The position numbers were made by a program, and so were the translations under genes. A stretch of DNA of 64,000 nt. It comes from Entomohabitans teleogrylli. Lineage in GTDB: Bacteria; Pseudomonadota; Gammaproteobacteria; Enterobacterales; Enterobacteriaceae. The first letter of the stretch is position 1. The number at the start of each line of letters is the position of its first letter. The notes under the pieces are model-generated. The model made no database searches, had not been told where the DNA came from, and saw only the letters and a program-made list of their open reading frames with translations. The stretch lies in assembly GCF_001484765.1 (NCBI RefSeq), contig NZ_KQ947378.1, forward strand, positions 1 through 64,000, read 5' to 3'. Positions 53,178 through 63,275 of this stretch are shown in pieces.

Positions 53178-53465
53178 TTAATGTTGTTTCAGTTTGTCTT
53201 TATGTTTAGTTAACTGTCGCGCCAGTTTATCGATCAGCCCGTCAATGGCCGCATACATATCCTGCCCCTCAGAGCTGGCATGCAGTTCCCCGCCGTTCAC
53301 ATGCAGGGTCGCATCAGCAATCTGGGTGACTTTCTCCACTTTCAACACAATGTAGACCTGATTGATCCGTTCAAAATACTGCTCCAGTTTGGCAAACTTC
53401 GTGTTCACAAAATCGCGTAGCGGTTCGGTGATTTCGACGTTATGTCCTGTAATGTTGAGCTGCAT
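53178..53465 (-). CDS. hpf: Hibernation promoting factor
   Basis: A 95-residue ribosome-binding protein, equal in length to E. coli short HPF, that with RMF converts 90S dimers to stable 100S ribosomes in stationary phase. The start is MQLNITGHNVEITEPLRDFV, and the basic tail KLARQLTKHKDKLKQH is intact. It follows rpoN by 22 bp in the same operon. Confidence 0.99.
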   Translation of the reverse strand: MQLNITGHNVEITEPLRDFVNTKFAKLEQYFERINQVYIVLKVEKVTQIADATLHVNGGELHASSEGQDMYAAIDGLIDKLARQLTKHKDKLKQH

Positions 53466-53487
53466 AGTGTCTTCCTTATCGGTTGAG

Positions 53488-54921
53488 TCAAACCAGCCGT
53501 TTTCTCTGGTTTGATGGTGGAATCGATAATGACTCTCGATACTTCGCGACAGTGCGCCGCGCCACAATGATGCCCTGATCGGATAGCATAGCGGTGAGCT
53601 TACTGTCGCTTAGCGGCTTCGCGGGGTTTTCCGCCGCGATTAATTTCTTCACCAGGGCGCGGATCGCCGTGGAGGAGGCTTCGCCGCCGCCTTCGGTATT
53701 CACGTGGCTGGAGAAGAAATACTTCAATTCGAAAATGCCTGCCGGACAGTGCAGGTATTTTTGCGTCGTCACTCGCGAGATAGTGGATTCGTGCATCTCC
53801 ACGGCCTGGGCGATATCCGCCAGCACCATCGGCTTCATATGTTCTTCGCCGTGTTCAAAAAAAGCCTGCTGTTGTTCGACAATACAGCGACTGACGCGCA
53901 GTAGCGTATCGTTGCGGCTTTCGAGACTTTTAATAAGCCATTTGGCTTCCTGCAGATTGCTGCGAATGAATTGACTGTCGCTGTCATTGCGGGTGCCGCC
54001 GCACATTGCCGCATACTGCTGGTTGATCTTCAGGCGCGGGATACTGTCGGCGTTCAGTTCGACCACCCATTGCCCCTGATGTTTACGTACCAGTACGTCC
54101 GGAATAACATATTCCGGTTCGCTGGTATGGATCGACTGACCGGGACGCGGATCCAGCGACTGGATCAGGTTAACCGCCGCTTTCAGCACCTCTTCTTTCA
54201 GGCGCGTGACGCGCATCAGGGTGCGGAAATCGTGATTAGCCAGTAGATCGAGATGGTCGCTGACGATCAGCCGGGCATCTTCCAGCCCGGGGGTTGATTT
54301 GTCGTACTGGGAGAGCTGGACCAGCAGGCAATCGCGCAGATCCCTGGCCGCCACGCCGACCGGATCGAAGCGCTGGATACGCTTGAGAACAGCTTCGATC
54401 TCTTCCGGGGTGATCTCGTCATCGCCCATGCTTTCGCGGATCTCTTCCAGCGACACCGTCAGATAACCGGTGTCGTCCACCGCGTCGACGATGGAGGTAG
54501 CGATAGCGGCATCGGTGTCGGAAAAGGGGGTCAGCTCCACCTGCCACATCAGGTAATCCTGCAACGTCTGGGTAGTTTCGCCCTGATAAACGGGCAGTTC
54601 ATCATCCTGATAATCGGCGCGGGTACCGGAAGGGGTGCCGGCGGTATAGATCTCGTCCCAACTGGCGTCCAGCGGCAGTTCGTCCGGCATCTCTTTTTGT
54701 TCCAGCGCTTCGCGGGTGTCGAGGGCTTCCTGCTCCGGCGCGCTGTGGGATTCCACTTCCAGGTGGGGATCGGTTTGCTCAAGCAATGGGTTACTTTCCA
54801 GCGCCTGCTGAAGCTCCTGTTGAAGTTCCAGCGTCGATAACTGCAGCAGACGAATTGCCTGCTGTAGTTGCGGGGTCATGGCGAGCTGCTGGCTGAGCCT
54901 CAGTTGCAAACCTTGCTTCAT
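53488..54921 (-). CDS. rpoN: RNA polymerase sigma-54 factor
   Basis: A 477-residue alternative sigma factor, equal in length to E. coli RpoN, for nitrogen-regulated and other enhancer-dependent promoters. Region I (1-50) is Gln/Leu-rich and contacts activators. Region II is acidic (about 50-120). The core-binding region follows, and near the C-terminus lie a helix-turn-helix ([17 protein letters not shown]) and the RpoN box [11 protein letters not shown]. The start at 54921 ([12 protein letters not shown]) matches E. coli. It is 170 bp after lptB, a gap with two hairpins. Confidence 0.99.
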   Translation of the reverse strand: MKQGLQLRLSQQLAMTPQLQQAIRLLQLSTLELQQELQQALESNPLLEQTDPHLEVESHSAPEQEALDTREALEQKEMPDELPLDASWDEIYTAGTPSGTRADYQDDELPVYQGETTQTLQDYLMWQVELTPFSDTDAAIATSIVDAVDDTGYLTVSLEEIRESMGDDEITPEEIEAVLKRIQRFDPVGVAARDLRDCLLVQLSQYDKSTPGLEDARLIVSDHLDLLANHDFRTLMRVTRLKEEVLKAAVNLIQSLDPRPGQSIHTSEPEYVIPDVLVRKHQGQWVVELNADSIPRLKINQQYAAMCGGTRNDSDSQFIRSNLQEAKWLIKSLESRNDTLLRVSRCIVEQQQAFFEHGEEHMKPMVLADIAQAVEMHESTISRVTTQKYLHCPAGIFELKYFFSSHVNTEGGGEASSTAIRALVKKLIAAENPAKPLSDSKLTAMLSDQGIIVARRTVAKYRESLSIPPSNQRKRLV

Positions 54922-55091
54922 ATTCAGAGCAAACATCCTCAGGTCGGGATACCGCGCGCCGCGATATCAGTCTGTTATGTCATCATAACGCCGCCGTCAC
55001 TGGCGGCGTTTTCTCAGAACGAATCATGCCGATTCGTCATGCCGGAATCTCCCGCGCTGCGGGGTTCCAGTTGGTGAATAACCTTACCCTA
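54922..55091. other. lptB-rpoN spacer with hairpins
   Basis: A 9-bp perfect hairpin AACGCCGCC (54987-54995) with GGCGGCGTT (55002-55010), and an imperfect GC hairpin near 55043-55068. On the minus strand neither is followed by a T run, so complete termination between lptB and rpoN is not indicated. Confidence 0.6.
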
Positions 55092-55817
55092 TCAGAGTCT
55101 GAACTCTTCCCCAAGGTATACGCGCTTAACCTGCTCGTTATGGAGGATTTCGTCCGGCGAACCGTGGGCTATCAGGTGCCCCTGGCTGACAATATAAGCG
55201 CGCTCACAGACGGCCAGTGTCTCACGCACGTTATGGTCGGTGATTAGCACGCCCAGGCCGCTGTCGCGTAAATGTTCGATGATTTTCTTAATGTCGATAA
55301 CCGAAATCGGGTCTACCCCGGCGAAGGGCTCATCAAGCAGAATGAACTTGGGATTAGCGGCCAGCGCGCGGGCGATTTCAACGCGACGGCGTTCGCCGCC
55401 GGACAGCGACTGGCCGAGGTTGTTGCGCAGATGATCGATATGGAACTCTTCCAGCAGCTCGTTGGCTCTGTCTTCACGCTGCTCCGCGGAGAGATCGTCA
55501 CGGATTTGCAGCACCGCCATCAGGTTGTCGAATACACTCAGGCGTCGGAAGATAGACGCTTCCTGCGGCAGGTAACCGATGCCGCGACGCGCCCGGGCGT
55601 GCAGCGGCAGCAGGCTGATGTCTTCATCATCGATGATGATATTGCCGGCATCGCGCGGCACAATGCCCACCACCATGTAGAAAGTCGTGGTTTTCCCCGC
55701 CCCGTTAGGACCCAGCAGGCCGACAATTTCGCCCGACTTGACCGTCAGACTCACGTCTTCCACCACGCGCCGGCCTTTATAGGCTTTGGCGAGGTTTTTC
55801 GCAATTAATGTTGCCAT
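55092..55817 (-). CDS. lptB: LptB, ATPase of the LPS transporter
   Basis: A 241-residue ABC ATPase, equal in length to E. coli LptB, that powers extraction of lipopolysaccharide from the inner membrane with LptF and LptG. Walker A is GPNGAGKT (36-43), the ABC signature is [15 protein letters not shown] (about 138-152), and Walker B is [13 protein letters not shown]. The switch histidine lies in [12 protein letters not shown]. It starts 6 bp after lptA. Confidence 0.99.
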   Translation of the reverse strand: MATLIAKNLAKAYKGRRVVEDVSLTVKSGEIVGLLGPNGAGKTTTFYMVVGIVPRDAGNIIIDDEDISLLPLHARARRGIGYLPQEASIFRRLSVFDNLMAVLQIRDDLSAEQREDRANELLEEFHIDHLRNNLGQSLSGGERRRVEIARALAANPKFILLDEPFAGVDPISVIDIKKIIEHLRDSGLGVLITDHNVRETLAVCERAYIVSQGHLIAHGSPDEILHNEQVKRVYLGEEFRL

Positions 55818-55823
55818 CGGTAG

Positions 55824-56381
55824 TTACTGACTCTTTTTCTGGGTGGCGTTATTGCCATTATTGCTCTTGTCCTGGAGCTGCGACGGAACCAGGACGGTGG
55901 TCACGCGTTTGCCCTTATCGCTAAAGGCCTGCATTTTCTGCTCTTTCACCAGATAGGTGATTTTGTCGCCTTTAATGTTGCTGTCCAGTTGTTCCAGTTG
56001 AGCGTTGCCGGTCAGCACCACATAGTCGTTCTGCAGCTCATAGTGCATGTGGCTGGCGTTGCCTTTTACCGGCTTACCGCTATCCTGCATCTGGTAAAAA
56101 CGCGCCGGGTTGCCGTAGCCGTCAATCACCTCTTTGCCGTTTTCGCCGCCCGGGCGGGTAACGACCACTTTGTCGGCGTTAATTTTGATGCTGCCCTGGG
56201 TGACGACCACGTTACCGGTAAATGTCACCACATTGCCCTGCATATCCAGCGACTGCTGATCCGATTCGATATGGATCGGTTTGTCGGTATCGCCGGTCAG
56301 CGCGAAGGCGGGAAGGCTGCCCGCCAGCAGGGTGCTGGCCAGTACCAGGTGAAGGCTGAGTTTATTTATTCTGGATTTCAT
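55824..56381 (-). CDS. lptA: LptA, periplasmic LPS bridge protein
   Basis: A 185-residue periplasmic protein, equal in length to E. coli LptA, whose beta-jellyroll units join LptC to LptD. The signal peptide ends near LPAFA-LTGDTD (about residue 27). The core contains HIESDQQSLDMQGNVVTFTG and the end is Lys/Asn/Gln-rich. The start lies inside the end of lptC (20-bp overlap). The bases just before the ATG read CCTCCT, opposite to a ribosome binding site, so initiation probably depends on translation through lptC. Confidence 0.97.
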   Translation of the reverse strand: MKSRINKLSLHLVLASTLLAGSLPAFALTGDTDKPIHIESDQQSLDMQGNVVTFTGNVVVTQGSIKINADKVVVTRPGGENGKEVIDGYGNPARFYQMQDSGKPVKGNASHMHYELQNDYVVLTGNAQLEQLDSNIKGDKITYLVKEQKMQAFSDKGKRVTTVLVPSQLQDKSNNGNNATQKKSQ

Positions 56382-56925
56382 AGGAGGTTCTAACCTTTTC
56401 AATCAGCTCGGCGGTTTTACTGCGCAAATTACCACGCATCTTCAGGCCGCTGGAATTAAATGTGGTGCCATAAAGTGTGACCAGGTCATCAGAGGTAACA
56501 TCCTGGGTCACAAGGTTAATCTGGGCGCTGTCAGTGGTGATTTTGCGCAACTGCGAGTCAGCGCTCAGCGCATTCACTTCCACATGGCCGTATAAATAAA
56601 GCATGCGCTCCTGAGTAAGTTTGGCGCGATCGGCGCGGATTGACCAGGTGGCTTTTTGATCGCTGTCATAGGTGGTCACGATCGGTTGCGTGAACCACGA
56701 TACCGAGGTTGAGGAGAAGTATTCAACGTGTTTCGTCACCAGGCGATAACTCAGCGCGCCTTCCGGACTGTATACCAGGGTGGTGGACTGATCGCTTTTG
56801 TAGGTCGGTTCATTGTCGCTGGTCACCGGCGGCGGCGCTTCGTCGCGATCGACGAGGTTGACGCCGATCAGAATCAGCGCCAGCAGTGCCAGCAGGGTAA
56901 TGATCCAGCGCCTGGTTTTACTCAT
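56362..56925 (-). CDS. lptC: LptC, LPS transport membrane protein
   Basis: A 187-residue bitopic protein (E. coli 191) anchored by an N-terminal helix (about 7-25) that takes LPS from LptB2FG and passes it to LptA. Conserved parts are YLYGHVEVNAL, INLVTQDVTSDDLVTLYGT and GLKMRGNLRSKTAELIEKV. The C-terminus stops at EIQNK, four residues short of E. coli. Overlaps kdsC by four bases (ATGA) upstream and lptA downstream. Confidence 0.98.
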   Translation of the reverse strand: MSKTRRWIITLLALLALILIGVNLVDRDEAPPPVTSDNEPTYKSDQSTTLVYSPEGALSYRLVTKHVEYFSSTSVSWFTQPIVTTYDSDQKATWSIRADRAKLTQERMLYLYGHVEVNALSADSQLRKITTDSAQINLVTQDVTSDDLVTLYGTTFNSSGLKMRGNLRSKTAELIEKVRTSYEIQNK

Positions 56926-57488
56926 ATCGACTGCCCTGTGGCTTGATCAAGTTTGTCCTGCGCCAGTAGTATCAGGTCGCACACTTCACGCACCGCGCCG
57001 CGGCCGCCGCTGATGCGGGTCACATAGTCGGCTTTGGGCAACAGCAGCGGATGCGCGTCGCCGACTGCTACGCTGAGCCCGGTCTGCTCCATAACCGGCC
57101 AGTCAATTAAATCGTCGCCGATATAGGCCGCCTGGTCGGCGCTCAGCGCCAGCTTACTCAACAGTTCATCGAACGCCTGACGTTTGTCCGATTGCCCCTG
57201 ATAGAGATGGGCAATACCCAGCGTCTGGCAACGATCTTCCAGCAGTTTTGCTTTACGCCCGGTGATGATCGCCACCTCAATGCCGGAGGTTAGCGCGCAG
57301 CGGATACCGTAACCGTCGCGTACGTTAAATGCTTTCAGCTCTTCACCGTTATTGCCCATATAAATCAACCCGTCGGACATGACGCCGTCAACGTCGAGGA
57401 TCAACAGCCGTATATGCCGCGCTTTTTCCATTACGCTGGCGCTTACCGGGCCATAGCAGGTTTCAACCGTGGATGTCTGGTGATTCAT
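56922..57488 (-). CDS. kdsC: KdsC, 3-deoxy-D-manno-octulosonate 8-phosphate phosphatase
   Basis: A 188-residue HAD-superfamily phosphatase, equal in length to E. coli KdsC, that releases Kdo from Kdo 8-phosphate for lipid A core synthesis. The catalytic aspartates are D32 and D34 in LILDVDGVMSDG. ITGRKAKLLEDR and AAYIGDDLIDWPVM are the other HAD motifs. It lies 18 bp after kdsD. Confidence 0.98.
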   Translation of the reverse strand: MNHQTSTVETCYGPVSASVMEKARHIRLLILDVDGVMSDGLIYMGNNGEELKAFNVRDGYGIRCALTSGIEVAIITGRKAKLLEDRCQTLGIAHLYQGQSDKRQAFDELLSKLALSADQAAYIGDDLIDWPVMEQTGLSVAVGDAHPLLLPKADYVTRISGGRGAVREVCDLILLAQDKLDQATGQSI

Positions 57489-57506
57489 TTACTTCATTAT
57501 CCTTTA

Positions 57507-58493
57507 TCACACTACGCCGGCGCGCAGTAAATCATGCATATGTACCACACCCAGTAACTGGTCGCCATCGGCAACCAGTACACAGGTGATATGACGCGAC
57601 TGCATCAGGTTGAGTGCATCGACCGCCAGGGTCCCCGGACGAATACGGATACCGCCCGGGGTCATGACATCGACAATTTTCATGTTGTTCAGATCGAGTC
57701 CCATATCGAAGACCCGGCGCAGATCGCCGTCGGTAAAAATACCTTCGATTTTCATCAGATCGTCGCAAATAACCGTCATTCCCAGGTTTTTACGGGTGAT
57801 CTCCAGCAGCGCGTCGCGCAGCGTGGCGTCGCGGCTGACGTGGGGGATCTCCTGCCCGGTGTGCATAATATCATTGACCCGTAGTAACAGTTTACGCCCA
57901 AGCGCGCCGCCGGGGTGGGAGAGCGCGAAATCTTCTGCGGTAAAACCGCGGGCTTCCAGCAAAGCGACCGCCAGCGCGTCGCCCATTACCAGCGTCGCCG
58001 TGGTGCTGGAGGTCGGCGCCAGCCCCAGCGGGCACGCCTCCTGGGGAACTTTAATACACAGATGAATATCCGCCGCCCGGGCCATCGCGCTGTCGGGACG
58101 GGCAGTCATACAGATCAACGGCACCTGCAGGCGCTTAAGCACCGGAATGAGCGCCAGAATTTCATTGGATTCGCCGGAGTTGGAGATGGCGAGGACAATA
58201 TCCTGAGCGCTGACCATCCCCAAATCGCCATGGCTGGCTTCGCCGGGGTGCACGAAGAACGACGGAGTGCCGGTGCTGGCGAAGGTGGCGGCCATCTTAC
58301 GTCCGATATGGCCCGATTTGCCCATACCCATCACCACCACTTTGCCGGCGCACCAGAATATTTTCTCGCAGGCGCGGGTGAAATCTTCATTAATGTACTG
58401 ATCGAGCTGATCCAGGGCCTCACGTTCAATCTTCAGGACCGTTTTCCCCGCCTGCTGAAAGTCAAAGCCCGGAGGTAAATCTGCATGCGACAT
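57507..58493 (-). CDS. kdsD: KdsD, D-arabinose 5-phosphate isomerase
   Basis: A 328-residue isomerase, equal in length to E. coli KdsD, producing arabinose 5-phosphate for Kdo synthesis. The SIS domain (about 40-180) contains VVMGMGKSGHIGRKMAATFA and ISNSGESNEI. Two CBS domains (about 205-328) end with ALNLMQSRHITCVLVADG. The ATG at 58493 is supported by the E. coli N-terminus MSH and GGAGG 10 nt upstream; the upstream extension is not needed. yrbG precedes it by 50 bp. Confidence 0.98.
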   Translation of the reverse strand: MSHADLPPGFDFQQAGKTVLKIEREALDQLDQYINEDFTRACEKIFWCAGKVVVMGMGKSGHIGRKMAATFASTGTPSFFVHPGEASHGDLGMVSAQDIVLAISNSGESNEILALIPVLKRLQVPLICMTARPDSAMARAADIHLCIKVPQEACPLGLAPTSSTTATLVMGDALAVALLEARGFTAEDFALSHPGGALGRKLLLRVNDIMHTGQEIPHVSRDATLRDALLEITRKNLGMTVICDDLMKIEGIFTDGDLRRVFDMGLDLNNMKIVDVMTPGGIRIRPGTLAVDALNLMQSRHITCVLVADGDQLLGVVHMHDLLRAGVV

Positions 58494-58543
58494 AAATGAT
58501 TTCTCAGTTGTTCCGACCCTGGTGCTCTTTACTGCGCCGGTGT

Positions 58544-59506
58544 TCAGGCGGAAAAAATAAAGAGCGCCGATACCCATACCACGAAGCTGCTCAGTAGCAA
58601 CGCCCCTGCGCGTTTTCCGATGCGGCGACGCTGCCAGCATAGCGCGGCGAAAATCACACTGACGGCCAGCATCACCCAGTAATCGCGAGCGATGGCGAGC
58701 GGATCGACCTCTGACGGGGCAATCAGCGCCGGCAGGCCCAGAACGAGGGTAATATTGAAAATACTTGAGCCAATAATATTACCAATCGCAATGTCGTCTT
58801 CACCTTTCCGTGCGCCGGCGATCGCCGTGGCCAGCTCCGGCAGGCTGGTGCCGACTGATATCAGGGTTAACCCGATCAACAGTTCGCTAAAGTTAAAGTA
58901 ATTGGCGATCACCGCCGTATTGTCGATCACCATGCGGGTGGCGACCGGCATCAGGATCAACGCCACTCCCAGCCACAGAAAGGCGACCGAACCGTTTACT
59001 TCGCGCGGTAGCTCTGCCAGTTGCTCCCGGGTCAGGCTGTCGTTGCCCTGGCGCTCGGCCAGCCGGGCTATCTTAATGATAAAGAAAAGATAAAACACCG
59101 CGGCCAGTAGCAAAATTACTCCGTCGATGCGGCTGAGCGCGCCGTCGGACAGCAGCCATCCCGCCAGCAGGCTGGCTATCAACATTAGCGGTAATTCCCG
59201 GCGCAGGATATCAGAATGCACGGTAAATGGGTGCAATAAGGCCGCCAGACCGAGGATCAGCAGAATGTTGGTGGTGTTGGAGCCCAGCACAATGCCCACG
59301 GACAGGTCAAGCTGCCCGTGGAGCGCTGCTACGCTGGAGACCAGCATCTCCGGTAGCGAGGTGCCGACGCTGACAATCGTCATGCCGATAACCAGCGGTG
59401 GGATCCCCAGTGAGCGGCACAATATGGAAGCGGCGAAGACCAGACGATCGGCGGCGTAGACCACCAGGAGTAAACCGATTATTAACAGGGTCGTCGCCAG
59501 AAGCAT
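58544..59506 (-). CDS. yrbG: YrbG, inner-membrane calcium/cation antiporter-like protein
   Basis: A 320-residue member of the cation:calcium antiporter family (E. coli 325). About ten membrane helices in two inverted halves, each with an alpha repeat: VSVGTSLPEMLVSS (about 46-59) and ISVGTSLPELATAI (about 216-229), whose acidic residues bind cation in homologues. Transport by the E. coli protein is not well demonstrated. It is the first gene of the yrbG-kdsD-kdsC-lpt group and is divergent from mlaF. Confidence 0.94.
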   Translation of the reverse strand: MLLATTLLIIGLLLVVYAADRLVFAASILCRSLGIPPLVIGMTIVSVGTSLPEMLVSSVAALHGQLDLSVGIVLGSNTTNILLILGLAALLHPFTVHSDILRRELPLMLIASLLAGWLLSDGALSRIDGVILLLAAVFYLFFIIKIARLAERQGNDSLTREQLAELPREVNGSVAFLWLGVALILMPVATRMVIDNTAVIANYFNFSELLIGLTLISVGTSLPELATAIAGARKGEDDIAIGNIIGSSIFNITLVLGLPALIAPSEVDPLAIARDYWVMLAVSVIFAALCWQRRRIGKRAGALLLSSFVVWVSALFIFSA

Positions 59507-59740
59507 GCAGAATCCTATATTCAGGTATAATCGCCGGCCCAGTGGCCTGAAGGACCTGGTCGCGCTGACAAATTGCCCGGGGGTTGTAGATCTCCTAATT
59601 TTGACGGTATGCGGCGGAAAAGTAAAACAAATGCCAGTTTTCGCTAACTGCCGCTGGTAATATTCTGTAAAAATGTTGGGTTTGTGGTGTGGTTTCGCGC
59701 CATGCTTAACCCTTACGATTTAGTGGGAAAGGACAAGCGA
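59507..59740. other. yrbG-mlaF divergent intergenic region
   Basis: 234 bp separating two operons that build or maintain the outer membrane. A/T-rich stretches with TAATAT-like hexamers occur near 59657, but I cannot assign promoters. The mlaF start has AAGGA 9 nt upstream. Confidence 0.5.
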
Positions 59741-60562
59741 ATGAGTCAGTCGCAGACGAACCTGGTCGATGTGCGGGGGGTGACGTTTTCCCGCGGCGAA
59801 CGTTGTATTTTTGACGACATTTCGCTGACCGTTCCGCGTGGGAAGATCACGGCGATTATGGGGCCCTCGGGGATCGGCAAAACGACGTTGTTGCGGCTGA
59901 TCGGCGGGCAAATTCGCCCTGAGCGGGGGGAGATCCTGTTTAACGGCGAGAATATTCCTGCGATGTCGCGCTCACGGTTATACAGTGTGCGTAAACACAT
60001 GAGTATGCTGTTTCAGTCTGGCGCGCTGTTTACCGATCTCAATGTATTTGAAAACGTGGCTTATCCGCTGCGCGAACATACTCAACTGCCGGAACCGTTG
60101 CTGCACAGCACCGTAATGATGAAGCTGGAAGCCGTGGGGCTGCGCGGCGCGGCTATGCTAATGCCTTCTGAACTGTCCGGTGGGATGGCGCGTCGCGCCG
60201 CGCTGGCCCGAGCGATAGCCCTTGAGCCTGACCTGATCATGTTTGACGAGCCTTTTGTCGGCCAGGATCCGATCACCATGGGGGTGTTGGTTAAACTCAT
60301 CTCTGAACTTAATCGCTCCCTCGGCGTCACCTGTATCGTGGTTTCTCATGATGTCCCCGAAGTGTTGAGCATCGCCGACTACGCTTATATTGTCGCCGAT
60401 CGGCAGGTTGTGGCCCACGGTACGGCGAACGAGCTGCAGACCAATGGCGATCCCCGGGTGCGCCAGTTCCTTGATGGTATTGCCGATGGGCCGGTTCCCT
60501 TCCGCTTTCCCGCCGGGAGTTACTCATCTGATTTATTTCGACAGGAACAGGGAGTTAAGTAA
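59741..60562 (+). CDS. mlaF: MlaF, ATPase of the lipid asymmetry transporter
   Basis: A 273-residue ABC ATPase (E. coli 269) of the MlaFEDB complex that moves phospholipid between the inner membrane and MlaC. Walker A is GPSGIGKTT (41-49), the signature is LSGGMARRAALARA, and Walker B is LIMFDEPFVGQDP. The start at 59741 gives the E. coli-like N-terminus; an in-frame ATG at 59684 lies in the promoter region. The C-terminal tail (FPAGSYSSDLFRQEQGVK) contacts MlaB in the known structure. Confidence 0.98.
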   Translation: MSQSQTNLVDVRGVTFSRGERCIFDDISLTVPRGKITAIMGPSGIGKTTLLRLIGGQIRPERGEILFNGENIPAMSRSRLYSVRKHMSMLFQSGALFTDLNVFENVAYPLREHTQLPEPLLHSTVMMKLEAVGLRGAAMLMPSELSGGMARRAALARAIALEPDLIMFDEPFVGQDPITMGVLVKLISELNRSLGVTCIVVSHDVPEVLSIADYAYIVADRQVVAHGTANELQTNGDPRVRQFLDGIADGPVPFRFPAGSYSSDLFRQEQGVK

Positions 60563-61348
<786 letters not shown>

Positions 61349-61351
61349 GTC

Positions 61352-61888
61352 ATGCAAACAAAGAAATTTGAAGTCTGGGTCGGCACATTTATGTTGGTTG
61401 CGCTGGTGGCGATAATTTTCCTGTGCCTGAAAGTGGCGGATGTGACTTCCTTGCGCAGCGAGGCTACCTATCGGGTGTATGCCACTTTTGACAATATCGG
61501 CGGTCTCAAAGTGCGTTCGCCGGTGCGTGTTGGCGGGGTGGTGATCGGTCGGGTGAGCGATATTACGCTGGATCCGCAAACTTACCTGCCGCGCGTTACG
61601 TTGAATATCAATGAGCGCTATAACCACATTCCGGATACCAGTTCACTGGCGATCCGTACCTCCGGCCTGCTGGGGGAGCAGTATCTGGCGCTCAACGTGG
61701 GGTTTGAGGACCCTGAGCTGGGAACCGCTATTCTGAAAGACGGCGATAAAATTCAGGACACCAAATCCGCGATGGTGCTGGAAGATCTGATCGGTCAGTT
61801 CCTGTACAACAGCAAAGGATCTGATAATAAGAATTCTGGCGATGCGCCGGCGTCCGGCACAGAGAATAATGTTCCTGCCGCGCCGTAA
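61352..61888 (+). CDS. mlaD: MlaD, MCE-domain lipid carrier subunit
   Basis: A 178-residue protein (E. coli 183) with one N-terminal helix (about 8-27) and a periplasmic MCE domain (about 38-116) that forms a hexameric ring with a hydrophobic pore. Conserved MCE signature: FDNIGGLKVRSPVRVGGVVIG (spans two strands, about 46-66). The C-terminal tail is Asn/Ser/Ala-rich and variable. It lies 3 bp after mlaE. Confidence 0.97.
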   Translation: MQTKKFEVWVGTFMLVALVAIIFLCLKVADVTSLRSEATYRVYATFDNIGGLKVRSPVRVGGVVIGRVSDITLDPQTYLPRVTLNINERYNHIPDTSSLAIRTSGLLGEQYLALNVGFEDPELGTAILKDGDKIQDTKSAMVLEDLIGQFLYNSKGSDNKNSGDAPASGTENNVPAAP

Positions 61889-61924
61889 TCCGGTTCGACG
61901 TATCAAATTAAGGAGAGTATGACT

Positions 61925-62560
61925 ATGTTTAAACGCCTGTTAATGATCGCCACGCTGGTGATTGCCCCGCTGGCGACGGCAACAGCCGCGGATCAGTCCA
62001 ACCCTTATAAGCTGATGGATCAGGCTGCGGAAAAAACCTTTAGCCGCCTGAAAAACGAGCAGCCGCAGATTCGCCAGAACCCTAACTATCTACGCGATAT
62101 CGTCGATCAGGAGTTGCTGCCGTACGTGCAGATTAAATACGCCGGCGCGCTGGTGCTGGGCCGTTATTACAAAGACGCGACGCCGGCGCAGCGGGACGCT
62201 TATTTCGCGGCGTTCCGCGAATACCTCAAGCAGGCCTACGGCCAGGCGTTGGCGATGTATCATGGTCAGACCTACCAGATAGCCCCTGAGCAGCCGCTGG
62301 GCGACGCGACTATCCTGCCTATTCGTGTGACTATCCTCGATCCTAATGGTCGTCCGCCGGTGCGCCTGGATTTCCAGTGGCGCAAGAATACTCAGACCGG
62401 TCACTGGCAGGCCTTTGACATGATTGCCGAAGGAGTCAGTATGATCACCACCAAGCAGAATGAGTGGAGCGACGTGCTGCGCACTAAAGGCGTTGACGGC
62501 TTAACTGCTCTGCTGAAGTCCGCAGCCAGCCAGCCAATCACCCTGGACGAGAAAAAGTAA
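61925..62560 (+). CDS. mlaC: MlaC, periplasmic phospholipid shuttle
   Basis: A 211-residue exported protein, equal in length to E. coli MlaC, that carries phospholipid between the MlaA-OmpC complex and MlaFEDB. The signal peptide ends at [10 protein letters not shown] (about residue 21). Conserved parts are [20 protein letters not shown] and [10 protein letters not shown]. Two ATG codons lie six bases apart; the second (61925) has ideal spacing from AAGGAG and was chosen. Its stop shares one base with mlaB. Confidence 0.98.
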   Translation: MFKRLLMIATLVIAPLATATAADQSNPYKLMDQAAEKTFSRLKNEQPQIRQNPNYLRDIVDQELLPYVQIKYAGALVLGRYYKDATPAQRDAYFAAFREYLKQAYGQALAMYHGQTYQIAPEQPLGDATILPIRVTILDPNGRPPVRLDFQWRKNTQTGHWQAFDMIAEGVSMITTKQNEWSDVLRTKGVDGLTALLKSAASQPITLDEKK

Positions 62561-62856
62561 TGGCCAGCGCCTTACGCTGGGAACATAAAGCGGGTCGTCT
62601 GGCGCTGAGCGGCGAGCTGGAAAGCGAAACGCTGAATCCGTTATGGGATGAACGCGAGCAGGTTACCCGGGATATCTCGCATATTGATGTCTCCGGACTT
62701 TCGCGTGTGGATACCGCCGGGCTGGCGCTGCTGGTGCACCTGGTGTCGCTGGCGCAGCGCCAGCGCAAAGACCTTCAGGTCACCGGCGCCGGTGATAAAC
62801 TGACGACGCTGGCGCAGTTGTATAATTTGTCGCCTGATTTACTACCGCTGGCATAA
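62560..62856 (+). CDS. mlaB: MlaB, STAS-domain subunit of the lipid asymmetry transporter
   Basis: A 98-residue cytoplasmic STAS protein (E. coli 97) that binds MlaF and is needed for complex assembly and ATPase activity. The STAS core is HIDVSGLSRVDTAGLALLVHL. The ATG overlaps the mlaC TAA by one base. A terminator hairpin follows. Confidence 0.96.
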   Translation: MASALRWEHKAGRLALSGELESETLNPLWDEREQVTRDISHIDVSGLSRVDTAGLALLVHLVSLAQRQRKDLQVTGAGDKLTTLAQLYNLSPDLLPLA

Positions 62857-62882
62857 CCGCGGTGTTTTCAGCGCGTTACTGG

Positions 62883-62918
62883 AAGGGCCCCGAAAATATT
62901 GAGTCGGGGCCTTTTTTC
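62883..62918 (+). terminator. mla operon terminator
   Basis: A 7-bp GC stem GGCCCCG (62886-62892) with CGGGGCC (62905-62911), a 12-nt loop and TTTTTT. Confidence 0.9.
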
Positions 62919-62986
62919 ATATTTAAGACCACAGCACTTTCCTCTAAGATGTGATGCTGTTTGTTAACCGACGATTAGTAGATCCC

Positions 62987-63241
62987 ATGGAAAATCATGA
63001 AATTCAGACCGTGCTGATGAACGCACTGCCCCTCCAGGAAGTCCACGTCTCCGGCGATGGCAGCCATTTTCAGGTGATTGCCGTAGGGGATATGTTCGCC
63101 GATTTAAGTCGTGTCAAAAAACAGCAGGCGATCTACGCGCCGCTGATGGAATACATCGCGGATAACCGCATCCACGCGCTGTCGATCAAAGCCTACACCC
63201 CGCAGGAATGGGAACGCGATCGTAAATTGAATGGTTTTTGA
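62987..63241 (+). CDS. ibaG: IbaG, BolA-family protein
   Basis: An 84-residue BolA homologue, equal in length to E. coli IbaG, that can bind iron-sulfur clusters with glutaredoxin GrxD and affects acid tolerance and cell shape. The family block is [19 protein letters not shown], including the cluster-ligand histidine region, and ends RKLNGF. The start at 62987 (MENHEIQ) is taken by comparison; an upstream in-frame ATG at 62951 would add 12 residues. murA follows after 52 bp. Confidence 0.96.
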   Translation: MENHEIQTVLMNALPLQEVHVSGDGSHFQVIAVGDMFADLSRVKKQQAIYAPLMEYIADNRIHALSIKAYTPQEWERDRKLNGF

Positions 63242-63275
63242 GTTATCGGCCCGACGTCGGTAGCAATGTAATTGA

